Assembly (NCBI RefSeq): GCF_000948415.1
Contig: NZ_JYII01000012.1
Coordinates: 558,001 to 622,000 of the forward strand
From: Thalassospira sp. HJ
GTDB lineage: Bacteria; Pseudomonadota; Alphaproteobacteria; Rhodospirillales; Thalassospiraceae
DNA: 64,000 bases
Direction of reading: 5' to 3'
Shown: one piece after another, positions 9,577 through 16,717 of the stretch
Layout: each line of letters begins with the position of its first letter
Numbering within the stretch: the stretch's first letter is position 1
Notes under the pieces: generated by a model
Told to the model about the DNA's origin: nothing
The model's input: only the letters and a program-made list of their open reading frames with translations
Database searches by the model: none
Made by a program: the position numbers and the translations under genes

Positions 9577-9599
9577 CCCCGGAAGGCGTCATTCCGGGG
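9577..9599 (-). terminator. Possible terminator after the enoyl-CoA hydratase gene
   Basis: CCCCGGAA pairs with TTCCGGGG across a 7-base loop, between the hydratase and exporter genes, which share an orientation. There is no clear T run, so termination is tentative. Confidence 0.4.
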
Positions 9600-9645
9600 C
9601 GTTTGCATATACCATCATAAGGTAATGCGCCTGATATGGGGTAGA

Positions 9646-10440
9646 TTATTCGTGGCGCCAGCTTGGATGACGTTTTTCGACAAAGGCGCCGATCCCTTCG
9701 CGGGCGTCATGCTTTTGCATATTTGCCGTCATGACATCAGACGCATAGGAATAGGCCTGTGACAGCGGCATTTCGACCTGCTTATAGAAGGCCTGCTTGC
9801 CAAGACGGACGGTCATGCCAGATCGTGCAGCAATTCCGGCCGCCAGTGTATTGGTGTGATCTACAAGATCGTCATCCGACACCACGTCGGACACCAGCCC
9901 CATGGCAAAGGCGTTATCGGCATTGATCGGATCACCGGTCAGGAGCATGCGCATGGCGTGCTTGCGCGCGATGTTGCGACTTAGTGCTACCATCGGTGTG
10001 GAACAGAACAGGCCGATATTGACCCCGGGTGTTGCGAACTTGGCCGTGTCAGCAGCAACCGCCAGATCGCAACTTGCGACCAACTGACATCCAGCCGCCG
10101 TCGCCATGCCGCGCACGCGGGCAATCACCGGCTGTGGGAGGCTGACAATCGTCATCATCAGGTCGCTGCATTGATTAAACAGGCTGGCATGCTGATCACA
10201 TTCGGTGATGCCGCTCATTTCCTTAAGGTCATGGCCAGCACAAAAGACAGGTCCTTCTGCCGCAAGGATGACACAACGGACATTACTTTCATTGGCGATG
10301 CGATCAAAGGCGTCCTGAAGGGCCGCCATCATCGCCCCGGAAAGCGCGTTGCGGCGCTTGGGATTGTTCATCGTAAGGGTGGCGACCCCGTCATGATCGG
10401 TGCGGGTGACAAGCGGGGTATCGGTTGCGGCATCAGTCAT
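9646..10440 (-). CDS. Enoyl-CoA hydratase/isomerase family protein (ECHDC3-like)
   Basis: This 264-residue crotonase-fold protein starts MTDAATDTPLV, supported by GGGAGGAA upstream. A longer in-frame reading to 10557 runs into the adjacent element and is rejected. The oxyanion-hole region is CVILAAEGPVFCAGHDLKEM, and GHDLKEM is typical of the ECHDC3-like branch. The second oxyanion segment VRGMATAAGCQLVASCDLA follows near residue 115. It probably acts on an acyl-CoA in fatty-acid or branched-chain metabolism. The C-terminus EGIGAFVEKRHPSWRH is standard. No other beta-oxidation gene adjoins it. Confidence 0.9.
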   Translation of the reverse strand: MTDAATDTPLVTRTDHDGVATLTMNNPKRRNALSGAMMAALQDAFDRIANESNVRCVILAAEGPVFCAGHDLKEMSGITECDQHASLFNQCSDLMMTIVSLPQPVIARVRGMATAAGCQLVASCDLAVAADTAKFATPGVNIGLFCSTPMVALSRNIARKHAMRMLLTGDPINADNAFAMGLVSDVVSDDDLVDHTNTLAAGIAARSGMTVRLGKQAFYKQVEMPLSQAYSYASDVMTANMQKHDAREGIGAFVEKRHPSWRHE

Positions 10441-10542
10441 CGTGTTCCTCCCGGCTGACTGTATGAACGTGATGTTTTTTTGATTTTTAAAACACGGTAG
10501 ATCGTAGTAGAATTGCACGTAATGGGTTAAAAATAAAACCCA

Positions 10543-10805
10543 AGGGTCCAAACTCATTCACATAACCGACCCGGTAACTGAACTGAGAGAAAAAGCAAGG
10601 AAAAGCACGCAGATCGGGGTGATCCCCGACCAAGGAATTTGACGCAGAGGCTTTCTCTCATAGCAGTTGTCCTTCGGATCTCCCGGATATGCACGGGCTA
10701 TTTTGTCGCGAAATCTTGAAAGATGTAGATCTTCCAGCGATTTCGCTCCGCATATCCGCACAAATCCGGGAGACCGGGACGATTATGTGAATGAGTTTGG
10801 ACCCT
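10543..10805. mobile_element. MITE-like element with 33 bp inverted ends
   Basis: A 263-base segment is bounded by near-perfect 33-base inverted repeats (10543-10575 and 10773-10805) with two mismatches. Each end carries GGGTCCAAACTCATTCAC, then ATAA and, after one variable position, CG and CCCGGT. The interior encodes no recognisable transposase. A 67-codon minus-strand reading frame spans it but has no ribosome site. No convincing target-site duplication is visible. The ends resemble those of small DNA transposons, possibly IS5-like, but family assignment is uncertain. It sits just upstream of the gene at 10872. Confidence 0.8.
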
Positions 10806-10871
10806 GGAGATGTGCCGAATTTCCTGGTTTCTATGCCTGATTGATAACAAGTATTCGGCAAGTGGTTGTGG

Positions 10872-11843
10872 ATGAGTGAGAACTTACCGCGTCGGCGCGG
10901 ACAAGCACCGGGTCGCTTTGTTTCGACCCGTAAAGTCCGGGAAGCCGCCAAGCTGACAAGGCCTGTGCGCGAAACGCCAATCAAGCGTTTTGACAGCAAG
11001 GACATGATGGAGCGCGATCTTGAAAGATATCGCGCAGATGCGCGTGCGCGTCTTCTCAAGAACGGCTTTGATATCCCGGCCTTTCTGATGCCCAAGCTCA
11101 AAAAAAATCCCGATGACGAAGACGGCGATGAAAACCCCGATCCGGTGATCGAGGCTGATCTTCGCCCGCCAGCCATGACCGGGCCAAAGCCGACAATGTC
11201 GCTCCGTAACGACAAGCTTGCCGAAGCCAAGCAGGAACGCGCCGTGGCGGCGGCCAAGGCCAATCCACGTCGTTATGTCTATGGCCAGAATGCCGGTGGT
11301 GGACTGATGTCGATGTTCCTGCCCGAGGACGGGCAGGCTGCGGGCACGTCAACTGCGGCGTCGAACGCGCTTCAGACCAATCGAGCGCAGGATCCGGCGG
11401 CCCATGCCGCAGCCCAGAAAGCCGCCATTGCCGAAGAACGCAGCGCCTATGAGGAATATGTCGAAAGCCTCAATGGCGGGAAAACCTTGCTTGATGTTGC
11501 TCAGGGCAAGGAGGGTGCGCAAGACGGCCATGGCGGTCAGAACGATATTAGTGGCCGGGTAGATGACCTTAAGGAAGCCGAGGTGCGTACATCGCGGATC
11601 AATCTGCCCGATAGCGAGTCTGATTGGGCAATCCGCGAAGATCTGGATGCCAAGCGCAGGGCGCATTTGCAAAAGCAGGGAAAATCAGGCGGGAAGTCGG
11701 CCAAGGCGCGCAAGGAAGCCGGCGAGCCACTGAGCTGGAACAAGATGATCGCACGGTTGGCGGCCTATATGATTGCGGCTGTTGCGGTCGGGTATGTGCT
11801 GGTACTGACCTTTAACGAGTTTTCAGCAATCCTTGGCCGTTAA
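10872..11843 (+). CDS. Hypothetical protein with C-terminal membrane anchor
   Basis: I do not recognise this 323-residue protein. I use the ATG at 10872 (MSENLPRRRGQAPGRF). Residues 1-285 are highly charged, rich in Arg, Lys, Asp and Ala, with predicted helix at about 40-60 and low-complexity linkers. The only membrane segment is at the extreme C-terminus (about 295-315, IAAVAVGYVLVLTF), so the protein is probably tail-anchored with a large cytoplasmic part. A smaller protein of the same plan lies 250 bases downstream. The MITE-like element ends 66 bases before its start and may supply or disrupt its promoter. Confidence 0.7.
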   Translation: MSENLPRRRGQAPGRFVSTRKVREAAKLTRPVRETPIKRFDSKDMMERDLERYRADARARLLKNGFDIPAFLMPKLKKNPDDEDGDENPDPVIEADLRPPAMTGPKPTMSLRNDKLAEAKQERAVAAAKANPRRYVYGQNAGGGLMSMFLPEDGQAAGTSTAASNALQTNRAQDPAAHAAAQKAAIAEERSAYEEYVESLNGGKTLLDVAQGKEGAQDGHGGQNDISGRVDDLKEAEVRTSRINLPDSESDWAIREDLDAKRRAHLQKQGKSGGKSAKARKEAGEPLSWNKMIARLAAYMIAAVAVGYVLVLTFNEFSAILGR

Positions 11844-11868
11844 GGCAGATGTCAAACTCTTGCCGAAC

Positions 11869-11903
11869 GATTGCCTTAATCCCCACATAATACGAAGGCA
11901 ATC
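11869..11903. repeat. Short inverted repeat in the gap between two tail-anchored proteins
   Basis: GATTGCCTT (11869-11877) and AAGGCAATC (11895-11903) face each other after the stop at 11843. There is no T run. It may be a weak terminator; the rest of the 11844-12094 gap shows nothing I can name. Confidence 0.35.
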
Positions 11904-12094
11904 AATCATGTGACGGCTTGGCCAGAGCAGGCTTGCACGTTGCATGACAAGAATGACAAGGCTTGGGGACGTCAGAGCGAGTTTATCCAAGGCGGGGGCG
12001 CCAGGATCGCGGCATTGCATAAAGCAGGTCGGGATCATGGTGACGTGAAAATCACCCTGTTGCAGGAGCCAGCGAATGACGCTGTGAAATCGCC

Positions 12095-12382
12095 ATGACG
12101 TATGACGAAACCGGTCAGGAAGACCGCCAGCCTGTTTACCTACCCGAAAATCGCCATCACTGGGCATCCAATGATGAAGTCGACAAACCTGTGCGAGATC
12201 TGTCGCGCGGGCCCGTCCGTGCGCGGTTCAAACGCCCGACTGATGATACACCGCGCATCTCCATCACTGAGTGGATGAAGGAAAACCTGCCGGGGATCGG
12301 GGCAACTGCGATTGCGGCGATTGTTATCCTGTGTGTGGTGGTGGCGATCTATACCGATGTGGCTGGAATTGTGACCCGCTAG
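12095..12382 (+). CDS. Small tail-anchored hypothetical protein
   Basis: This 95-residue protein has a polar, charged N-terminal two thirds and one membrane segment at about 70-90 (ATAIAAIVILCVVVAIY), followed by a seven-residue polar end. Its plan resembles the 323-residue protein upstream, though no clear sequence identity links them. No catalytic motif is visible. It could be a small inner-membrane adaptor. The start ATG has only a weak upstream purine stretch. Confidence that it is a real gene rests on its composition and position. Confidence 0.6.
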   Translation: MTYDETGQEDRQPVYLPENRHHWASNDEVDKPVRDLSRGPVRARFKRPTDDTPRISITEWMKENLPGIGATAIAAIVILCVVVAIYTDVAGIVTR

Positions 12383-12428
12383 GGGCGGGTAGGTGGTGCC
12401 GTTTGCCACGCGGCGCATGCGCAAATTA

Positions 12429-12446
12429 TTGACGTTAACGTAAACG
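12429..12446. promoter_or_regulatory. Candidate LiuR-type (MerR family) operator
   Basis: TTGACGTTAACGTAAACG contains a perfect 10-base palindrome ACGTTAACGT (12432-12441). From memory, the reported LiuR motif for branched-chain amino-acid and acyl-CoA degradation genes has a TTTACGTTAACGTAAA-like core. It lies 70 bases before a thioesterase gene, where such an operator would make sense. Confidence 0.5.
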
Positions 12447-12516
12447 TTATGTCAGGCTGTCTTTCTGAAACAATAGATGCTGCACCAAGCAGCATCAGAG
12501 GGAGGCCAACCAAGCC

Positions 12517-12957
12517 ATGAACAATTCCGCAACGCCAACCGGTGTGACGCCGGCCGATTTTGACGCCATCATGCGCGAGAAGGTGCCATTTGTCGGCGAT
12601 ATGGGAGTGATCACCGAAAGCCTGTCTGAAGACACTGCCGTTCTACGGTTGCCGTTCAAGGAACGTTATCTGCGGCCGGGCAATGTCGTGACCGGGCCTG
12701 CGATCTTTGCACTGGCGGATATTGCGCTTTATGCCGTGGCGTGGCTTGTGGTACCCAAGGCCGATCTGGCGGTGACCACCGAGGCAACAGTGCATTTCCT
12801 GTCCGGGGCGAAGCCGGGCGATCTGATTGCAGAGGCCAAAATCCTTAAGGCGGGCAGGCGGCTTTTGATTGCGGAATGCCATATTCGATCCGCAGTTGAT
12901 GACAGCCTGTGTGCGCATGTGATCGGGACCTATGCCATGCCGCCGGCCGAAAAATAA
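12517..12957 (+). CDS. PaaI-type hotdog-fold thioesterase
   Basis: This 146-residue cytoplasmic protein has the hotdog layout of PaaI/YbgC-like acyl-CoA thioesterases. The central helix reads GNVVTGPAIFALADIALYAV, with the probable catalytic Asp in LADIA. TTEATVHFLSGAKPGDLIAEAKIL then leads to the last strands. (These segments cover about residues 50-112.) It would hydrolyse an acyl- or aryl-CoA ester; the substrate is unknown. A LiuR-type palindrome upstream suggests branched-chain amino-acid or fatty-acid catabolism. AGGGAGG precedes the start. Confidence 0.87.
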   Translation: MNNSATPTGVTPADFDAIMREKVPFVGDMGVITESLSEDTAVLRLPFKERYLRPGNVVTGPAIFALADIALYAVAWLVVPKADLAVTTEATVHFLSGAKPGDLIAEAKILKAGRRLLIAECHIRSAVDDSLCAHVIGTYAMPPAEK

Positions 12958-13023
12958 TGCAATATTGTGTGGTAAAATAATACCGTGCAAAATAAGTCAT
13001 TGATTTACAATGAAATATTCCTG

Positions 13024-13051
13024 TTGTTTTCCTGTTGGATGCTGGCATAAT
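13024..13051 (+). promoter_or_regulatory. Putative sigma-70 promoter for rplM-rpsI
   Basis: TTGTTT (13024-13029) and CATAAT (13046-13051) are separated by 16 bases. They lie about 60 bases upstream of the rplM start, giving a leader of roughly 55 bases. Confidence 0.5.
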
Positions 13052-13066
13052 GCGCCGACTTTCAAC

Positions 13067-13082
13067 GAGGGAGCAATCCCTC
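13067..13082 (+). promoter_or_regulatory. Hairpin in the rplM leader
   Basis: GAGGGA pairs with TCCCTC around a GCAA tetraloop, inside the predicted 5' untranslated region. With one bulge the stem can extend by two more pairs. It could bind L13 for autoregulation or simply stabilise the leader. Confidence 0.4.
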
Positions 13083-13112
13083 CGTGGAACCCAGTTTTCG
13101 AGTATAGAAATA

Positions 13113-13580
13113 ATGAAAACCTTCACTGCGACACCGAGCGACATCGAGCGCAAATGGTTCGTGGTCGACGCAGAAGACGTCGTCCTTGGCCGCCTTGCAG
13201 CCGTTGTTGCCAACCGTCTTCGTGGTAAACACAAAGCTATGTTTACCCCGCACATGGACTGTGGCGATCACATCGTCATCGTCAATGCCGAAAAAGTCAA
13301 ACTGACTGGCCGTAAACTTCAGAACAAGAAGTTCTACTGGCACACCGGTTACCCGGGCGGCATCAAAGAACGTACCATGGACAAGCTCCTGAACGGTGAG
13401 CATCCGGAACGCGTTATCATCAAAGCTGTTGAGCGTATGATGAGCCGTGGCCCGCTGCGCAGCCAGGTTCTTTCCAAACTGCACGTCTATGCTGGTACCG
13501 AGCATCCGCACGAAGCTCAGAAGCCGGAAGTCCTCGACGTAGCGGCTATGAACGAAAAGAATAAGCGGAGTGGCAAATAA
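13113..13580 (+). CDS. rplM: 50S ribosomal protein L13
   Basis: This 155-residue large-subunit protein binds 23S rRNA early in assembly. The start [20 protein letters not shown] is the usual one; upstream in-frame ATGs at 13035 and 13050 are part of the leader. Family segments [35 protein letters not shown] and [10 protein letters not shown] are all present, as is the [17 protein letters not shown] region. The stop codon overlaps the rpsI start in TAATG, the usual coupling of these two genes. Confidence 0.97.
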   Translation: MKTFTATPSDIERKWFVVDAEDVVLGRLAAVVANRLRGKHKAMFTPHMDCGDHIVIVNAEKVKLTGRKLQNKKFYWHTGYPGGIKERTMDKLLNGEHPERVIIKAVERMMSRGPLRSQVLSKLHVYAGTEHPHEAQKPEVLDVAAMNEKNKRSGK

Positions 13581-14068
13581 TGGCCGACACCAAAACTCTT
13601 GAAGATCTCAAGGATCTGGCACAGGGCGGCGAAGTTGCTGCAGCTGCAGAAGGCACCCTGCCGGAGCCGAAGATCGACGCACAGGGCCGTTCCTATGCAA
13701 CCGGCCGTCGAAAGAACGCAATTGCACGCGTCTGGATCAAGCCGGGCTCGGGCAAAGTCACCGTCAATGGCCGTGAGTTCGAAGACTACTTCGCACGTCC
13801 GGTTCTGCGCATGGTGATCAACCAGCCGTTCGGCGCAACCGATCGTAAAGATCAGTTCGACGTAGTTTGCACCGTTTCCGGTGGCGGTCTTTCCGGTCAG
13901 GCCGGTGCCGTTCGTCACGGTATCTCCCGTGCGCTGACCATGTTCGAGCCGGCACTGCGTCCGTCACTCAAAGCTGGTGGGTTCCTCACCCGTGACTCGC
14001 GTGCAGTTGAACGTAAAAAATACGGTCGCGCCAAAGCTCGTCGTAGCTTCCAGTTCTCGAAACGTTAA
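13580..14068 (+). CDS. rpsI: 30S ribosomal protein S9
   Basis: This 162-residue small-subunit protein has a C-terminal arm that contacts tRNA in the P site. [20 protein letters not shown] marks the family domain start near residue 40, and the terminal [14 protein letters not shown] is diagnostic. Residues 1-38 are an acidic, Ala-rich extension common in alphaproteobacteria. It is translationally coupled to rplM by a one-base overlap and followed by a strong terminator. Confidence 0.97.
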   Translation: MADTKTLEDLKDLAQGGEVAAAAEGTLPEPKIDAQGRSYATGRRKNAIARVWIKPGSGKVTVNGREFEDYFARPVLRMVINQPFGATDRKDQFDVVCTVSGGGLSGQAGAVRHGISRALTMFEPALRPSLKAGGFLTRDSRAVERKKYGRAKARRSFQFSKR

Positions 14069-14107
14069 GTCGTTTTCGGGCAACAGGCTCGCGATACTGT
14101 TTGGAAA

Positions 14108-14138
14108 AGCGTCACCTTCGGGTGGCGCTTTTTCTTTT
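14108..14138 (+). terminator. Terminator of rplM-rpsI
   Basis: AGCGTCACC pairs with GGTGGCGCT around a TTCG tetraloop (14108-14129), followed by TTTTCTTTTT. This is a classic rho-independent terminator 40 bases past rpsI. Confidence 0.93.
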
Positions 14139-14162
14139 TACGGGTTTGTCTTTCAAGGCAAC

Positions 14163-14201
14163 AAAAAAAGCGGCGTCTTCAAAACGAAGGACGCCGCTTT
14201 T
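14163..14201 (-). terminator. Terminator of the lldD-like gene
   Basis: AAAGCGGCGTC (14167-14177) pairs with GACGCCGCTTT (14190-14200) and gives a seven-base T run on the minus strand. The opposite side (TTTTG) may also help stop rpsI read-through. Confidence 0.88.
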
Positions 14202-14235
14202 GTTTTGTGCAGGAAGGCGAACCGTTTGGATGGTG

Positions 14236-15399
14236 TTACTGCCAGCGGTCCGAGAAATCGCGCGGGATCATCAGGATGTCACGATCAAGCTTGGTAACGT
14301 CCGTCCGCCCGCAAAGCGCCATGGAGACTTCCAGTTCCTTTTGAATGATCTCCAGCGACTTGGTGACACCAGCTTCACCCATCGCGCCCAGGCCGTAGAC
14401 ATAAGCGCGGCCGATATAGGTGCCCTTGGCGCCCATTGCCAAGGCTTTCAGCACGTCCTGACCAGAACGGATGCCACTATCAAGATGGACTTCGATCTTG
14501 TCGCCAACCGCATCCATGATCGCCGGTAATGCCCGGATGGATGACAGGGCGCCGTCAAGCTGGCGACCACCATGGTTGGAAACGATGATGGCATCGGCAC
14601 CGACATTAAGTGCTTCCAGGGCATCGCGCGGATCAATGATCCCCTTGATGATCAGCGGGCCGTCCCACATCTTGCGGAATTCGCGAATGCGGTCCCAATC
14701 AAGGGATACGTCGAATGCTTCGGCCGTCCAGGTGGTCAGCGATGATGCGTCGGCAACCCCTTTGGCGTGGCCGACGATATTGCCAAAGAAGCGGCGCTTG
14801 GTGCCCAGCATGCCAAGGCCCCATTGCACCTTTGTCATCATGTTGGTCACTGATTTGACCGTCAGCTTGGGCGGGGCGGAGAGGCCGTTCTTCAGATCCT
14901 TGTGGCGCTGTCCAAGCATTTGAAGGTCTACCGTGATGACCGCAGCCGAACATTTGGCGGCCTTGGCGCGGTCAAACAGGCGCTTCATGAAGTCATCGTC
15001 TTTGAGCGTATAGACCTGCAGCCAGAAAGGCGTGGATGTGTTTTCGGCGACATCTTCGATCGAGCAGATCGACATGGTCGACAGCGTATAGGGAACGCCA
15101 AACTTTTCAGCCGCACGGGCGGCCTTGATCTCGCCGTCAGCACATTGCATGCCGGTCAGACCGACCGGGGCAAGGGCGACAGGCATCGAGACATCCTGGC
15201 CGATCATCTGGCTTTTGGTGGTGCGCCCGTCCATGTCGATTGCGACACGCTGACGCAGATGAATGTCCTGAAAGTCGGTGGTGTTTTCACGGAATGTCTG
15301 CTCGGTCCAGCTTCCGGATTCTGCGTAATCGTAAAACATGCGCGGTGTGCGCCGTTTATAGATACGTTTCAGGTCTTCGACGCAGGTAATCACTGGCAT
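14236..15399 (-). CDS. lldD: FMN-dependent alpha-hydroxy-acid dehydrogenase (L-lactate dehydrogenase type)
   Basis: This 387-residue member of the FMN alpha-hydroxy acid oxidase family probably oxidises L-lactate to pyruvate and passes electrons to the respiratory chain. It opens with FYDYAESGSWTEQTFREN and has PVALAPVGLTGM near residue 70. The flavin/substrate site IVSNHGGRQLDGA contains the catalytic His, and HLDSGIRSGQDVLKALAMGA binds FMN phosphate. Length fits LldD, but related mandelate or glycolate enzymes cannot be excluded. GGAG precedes the start. No lactate permease or lldR regulator adjoins it. Confidence 0.85.
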   Translation of the reverse strand: MPVITCVEDLKRIYKRRTPRMFYDYAESGSWTEQTFRENTTDFQDIHLRQRVAIDMDGRTTKSQMIGQDVSMPVALAPVGLTGMQCADGEIKAARAAEKFGVPYTLSTMSICSIEDVAENTSTPFWLQVYTLKDDDFMKRLFDRAKAAKCSAAVITVDLQMLGQRHKDLKNGLSAPPKLTVKSVTNMMTKVQWGLGMLGTKRRFFGNIVGHAKGVADASSLTTWTAEAFDVSLDWDRIREFRKMWDGPLIIKGIIDPRDALEALNVGADAIIVSNHGGRQLDGALSSIRALPAIMDAVGDKIEVHLDSGIRSGQDVLKALAMGAKGTYIGRAYVYGLGAMGEAGVTKSLEIIQKELEVSMALCGRTDVTKLDRDILMIPRDFSDRWQ

Positions 15400-15698
15400 G
15401 AGGTTAACTCCGAATAAGATACGCTTGGTAATGGTAATACCAGTTTCGGAGGTTATCGCAAACCGAATTGAAAATCAGCTTCTGACTTGCGGTTTTTATA
15501 TGCCGGAATCTGAGCGACGATGTTGGTGGCAAAGAATTTTAAAAAGAAGGATCGCAAATTCGAACGGGTGTGCTAATAACAAAGCATTGAGACGATAATT
15601 TCAAAATTCAAGGTGTGATCCGATGGTTGGAACGATGCGACGAGCTTTCAAAACATAAACGTTTGAACCTCTGTTGGATTACCTTGCGATATGTGAAG
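15400..15698. other. Intergenic region lacking a convincing gene
   Basis: This 300-base AT-richer stretch lies between the lldD-like start and an isolated plus-strand terminator. It should hold the lldD promoter on minus. On plus I see only a 66-codon frame without a ribosome site. Because a strong terminator ends the region, a small RNA transcribed on plus is possible. Confidence 0.4.
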
Positions 15699-15724
15699 GG
15701 CCGCTAATGGAGCGGTCTTTTTTT
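15699..15724 (+). terminator. Orphan intrinsic terminator
   Basis: GGCCGCT (15699-15705) pairs with AGCGGTC (15711-15717) around AATGG and is followed by seven T. No plus-strand protein gene precedes it, which makes it a candidate end of a small RNA or an attenuator for the GNAT gene downstream. Confidence 0.8.
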
Positions 15725-15779
15725 ATGCCAATTCGGAAGGTTGGCAATTACCTGAAGCCCAAGGAAAGGGACCCCCGAT

Positions 15780-16661
15780 ATGCAGTACAGAAAGCTGCAC
15801 GACGCCGATTTTGATGCCGCAAACGCATTCCTTGCCAACCATGCAGCGACCTGCATGGTGCTGCGCGGGAACCTGCGAACTGCCGGTATCGAACGACGCC
15901 GTCATCCGCTTTCTGGGCACTGGTTCGGGGAAGTCGCCAATGATGGCAGCATCAGCGCGATCATTGCGCAATTTGGCAATGGTAATGTCTTTGTCGAGGC
16001 TGGTGATCAACCAAGCATTCCGAACGCCCTGACAGAGGCGTTTGTTGCCGATCCGCTCAAACCGGTAGCGGGGGTGTTTGGCGATGCCGACCCGGCACAG
16101 GATATGCTGGCTCAGCTAGGCCTGGCAGACGCGTCCTATGCGATCAATGCATCGGACGTGCTTTACGAGCTTGATCTTGCCAAACTGATTGTGCCGCAAA
16201 ATGCCCGGGCCGACGATTTTCAGATGGTCGATGCCGAAAAAATCGAACGCAACACGTTGCTTCGCTGGTTGCGTGCCTATGAGATCGAGGCATTGGGGGC
16301 GGAAGACACGCCAAGCCTTGATAGCAAAATCGCCTCAAGGCTTGTGCGCGCCCTGGACGCACGGACGATGTGGGGCCTGATCGTTGATGGCAAAGCGGTG
16401 TCGCTTTCGGGCTTTAACGCAACCTTGCCCGATATGGTCCAAGTCGGCCCGGTCTGGACCCCGCCCGAAGAACGCTCAAACGGCTACGCCCGCATCCTTG
16501 TTGCCAAAACCCTTTTGGCTGTGCGGGCAAGGGGCGTTAAACGCGCGATCCTGTCAACGGATAGTGAGGCGGCCGCCAAGGCCTATGAGGCGCTGGGGTT
16601 TGAGAAGGTCGGGCGTTATCGGTTGGCGCTTTTGAAGCAGGATATGAGGGTGGCGAGTTAA
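15780..16661 (+). CDS. GNAT-family N-acetyltransferase
   Basis: This 293-residue protein has a C-terminal GNAT acetyltransferase domain (about 180-285). VQVGPVWTPPEERSNGYARI is the acetyl-CoA-binding strand and loop, and AILSTDSEAAAKAYEALGFE is the final helix and strand. The N-terminal 170 residues are a diverged GNAT-like half, as in GCN5-related proteins of double length. The acceptor is unknown. AAGGAAAGGG precedes the ATG. It converges on the sulfotransferase gene. Confidence 0.82.
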   Translation: MQYRKLHDADFDAANAFLANHAATCMVLRGNLRTAGIERRRHPLSGHWFGEVANDGSISAIIAQFGNGNVFVEAGDQPSIPNALTEAFVADPLKPVAGVFGDADPAQDMLAQLGLADASYAINASDVLYELDLAKLIVPQNARADDFQMVDAEKIERNTLLRWLRAYEIEALGAEDTPSLDSKIASRLVRALDARTMWGLIVDGKAVSLSGFNATLPDMVQVGPVWTPPEERSNGYARILVAKTLLAVRARGVKRAILSTDSEAAAKAYEALGFEKVGRYRLALLKQDMRVAS

Positions 16662-16670
16662 GCGTGCGAA

Positions 16671-16712
16671 CTGAAATTCGGGGTCATGATCTTTTCAGGC
16701 TCCGAATTTCAG
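16671..16712. repeat. Inverted repeat at the left edge of the glycan cluster
   Basis: CTGAAATTCGG (16671-16681) and CCGAATTTCAG (16702-16712) are a perfect 11-base inverted pair with a 20-base spacer, between convergent genes. There is no T run, so it is either a weak terminator or a footprint of insertion. Confidence 0.55.
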
Positions 16713-16717
16713 GCATC

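Noticed and set aside
10558-10761. 67-codon minus-strand frame inside the MITE-like element
   Set aside because: It runs into the inverted ends, has no ribosome site and matches no transposase motif.
11823-12167. 114-codon minus-strand frame between the tail-anchored genes
   Set aside because: It overlaps both real genes, has no ribosome site and shows no domain or hydrophobic pattern.
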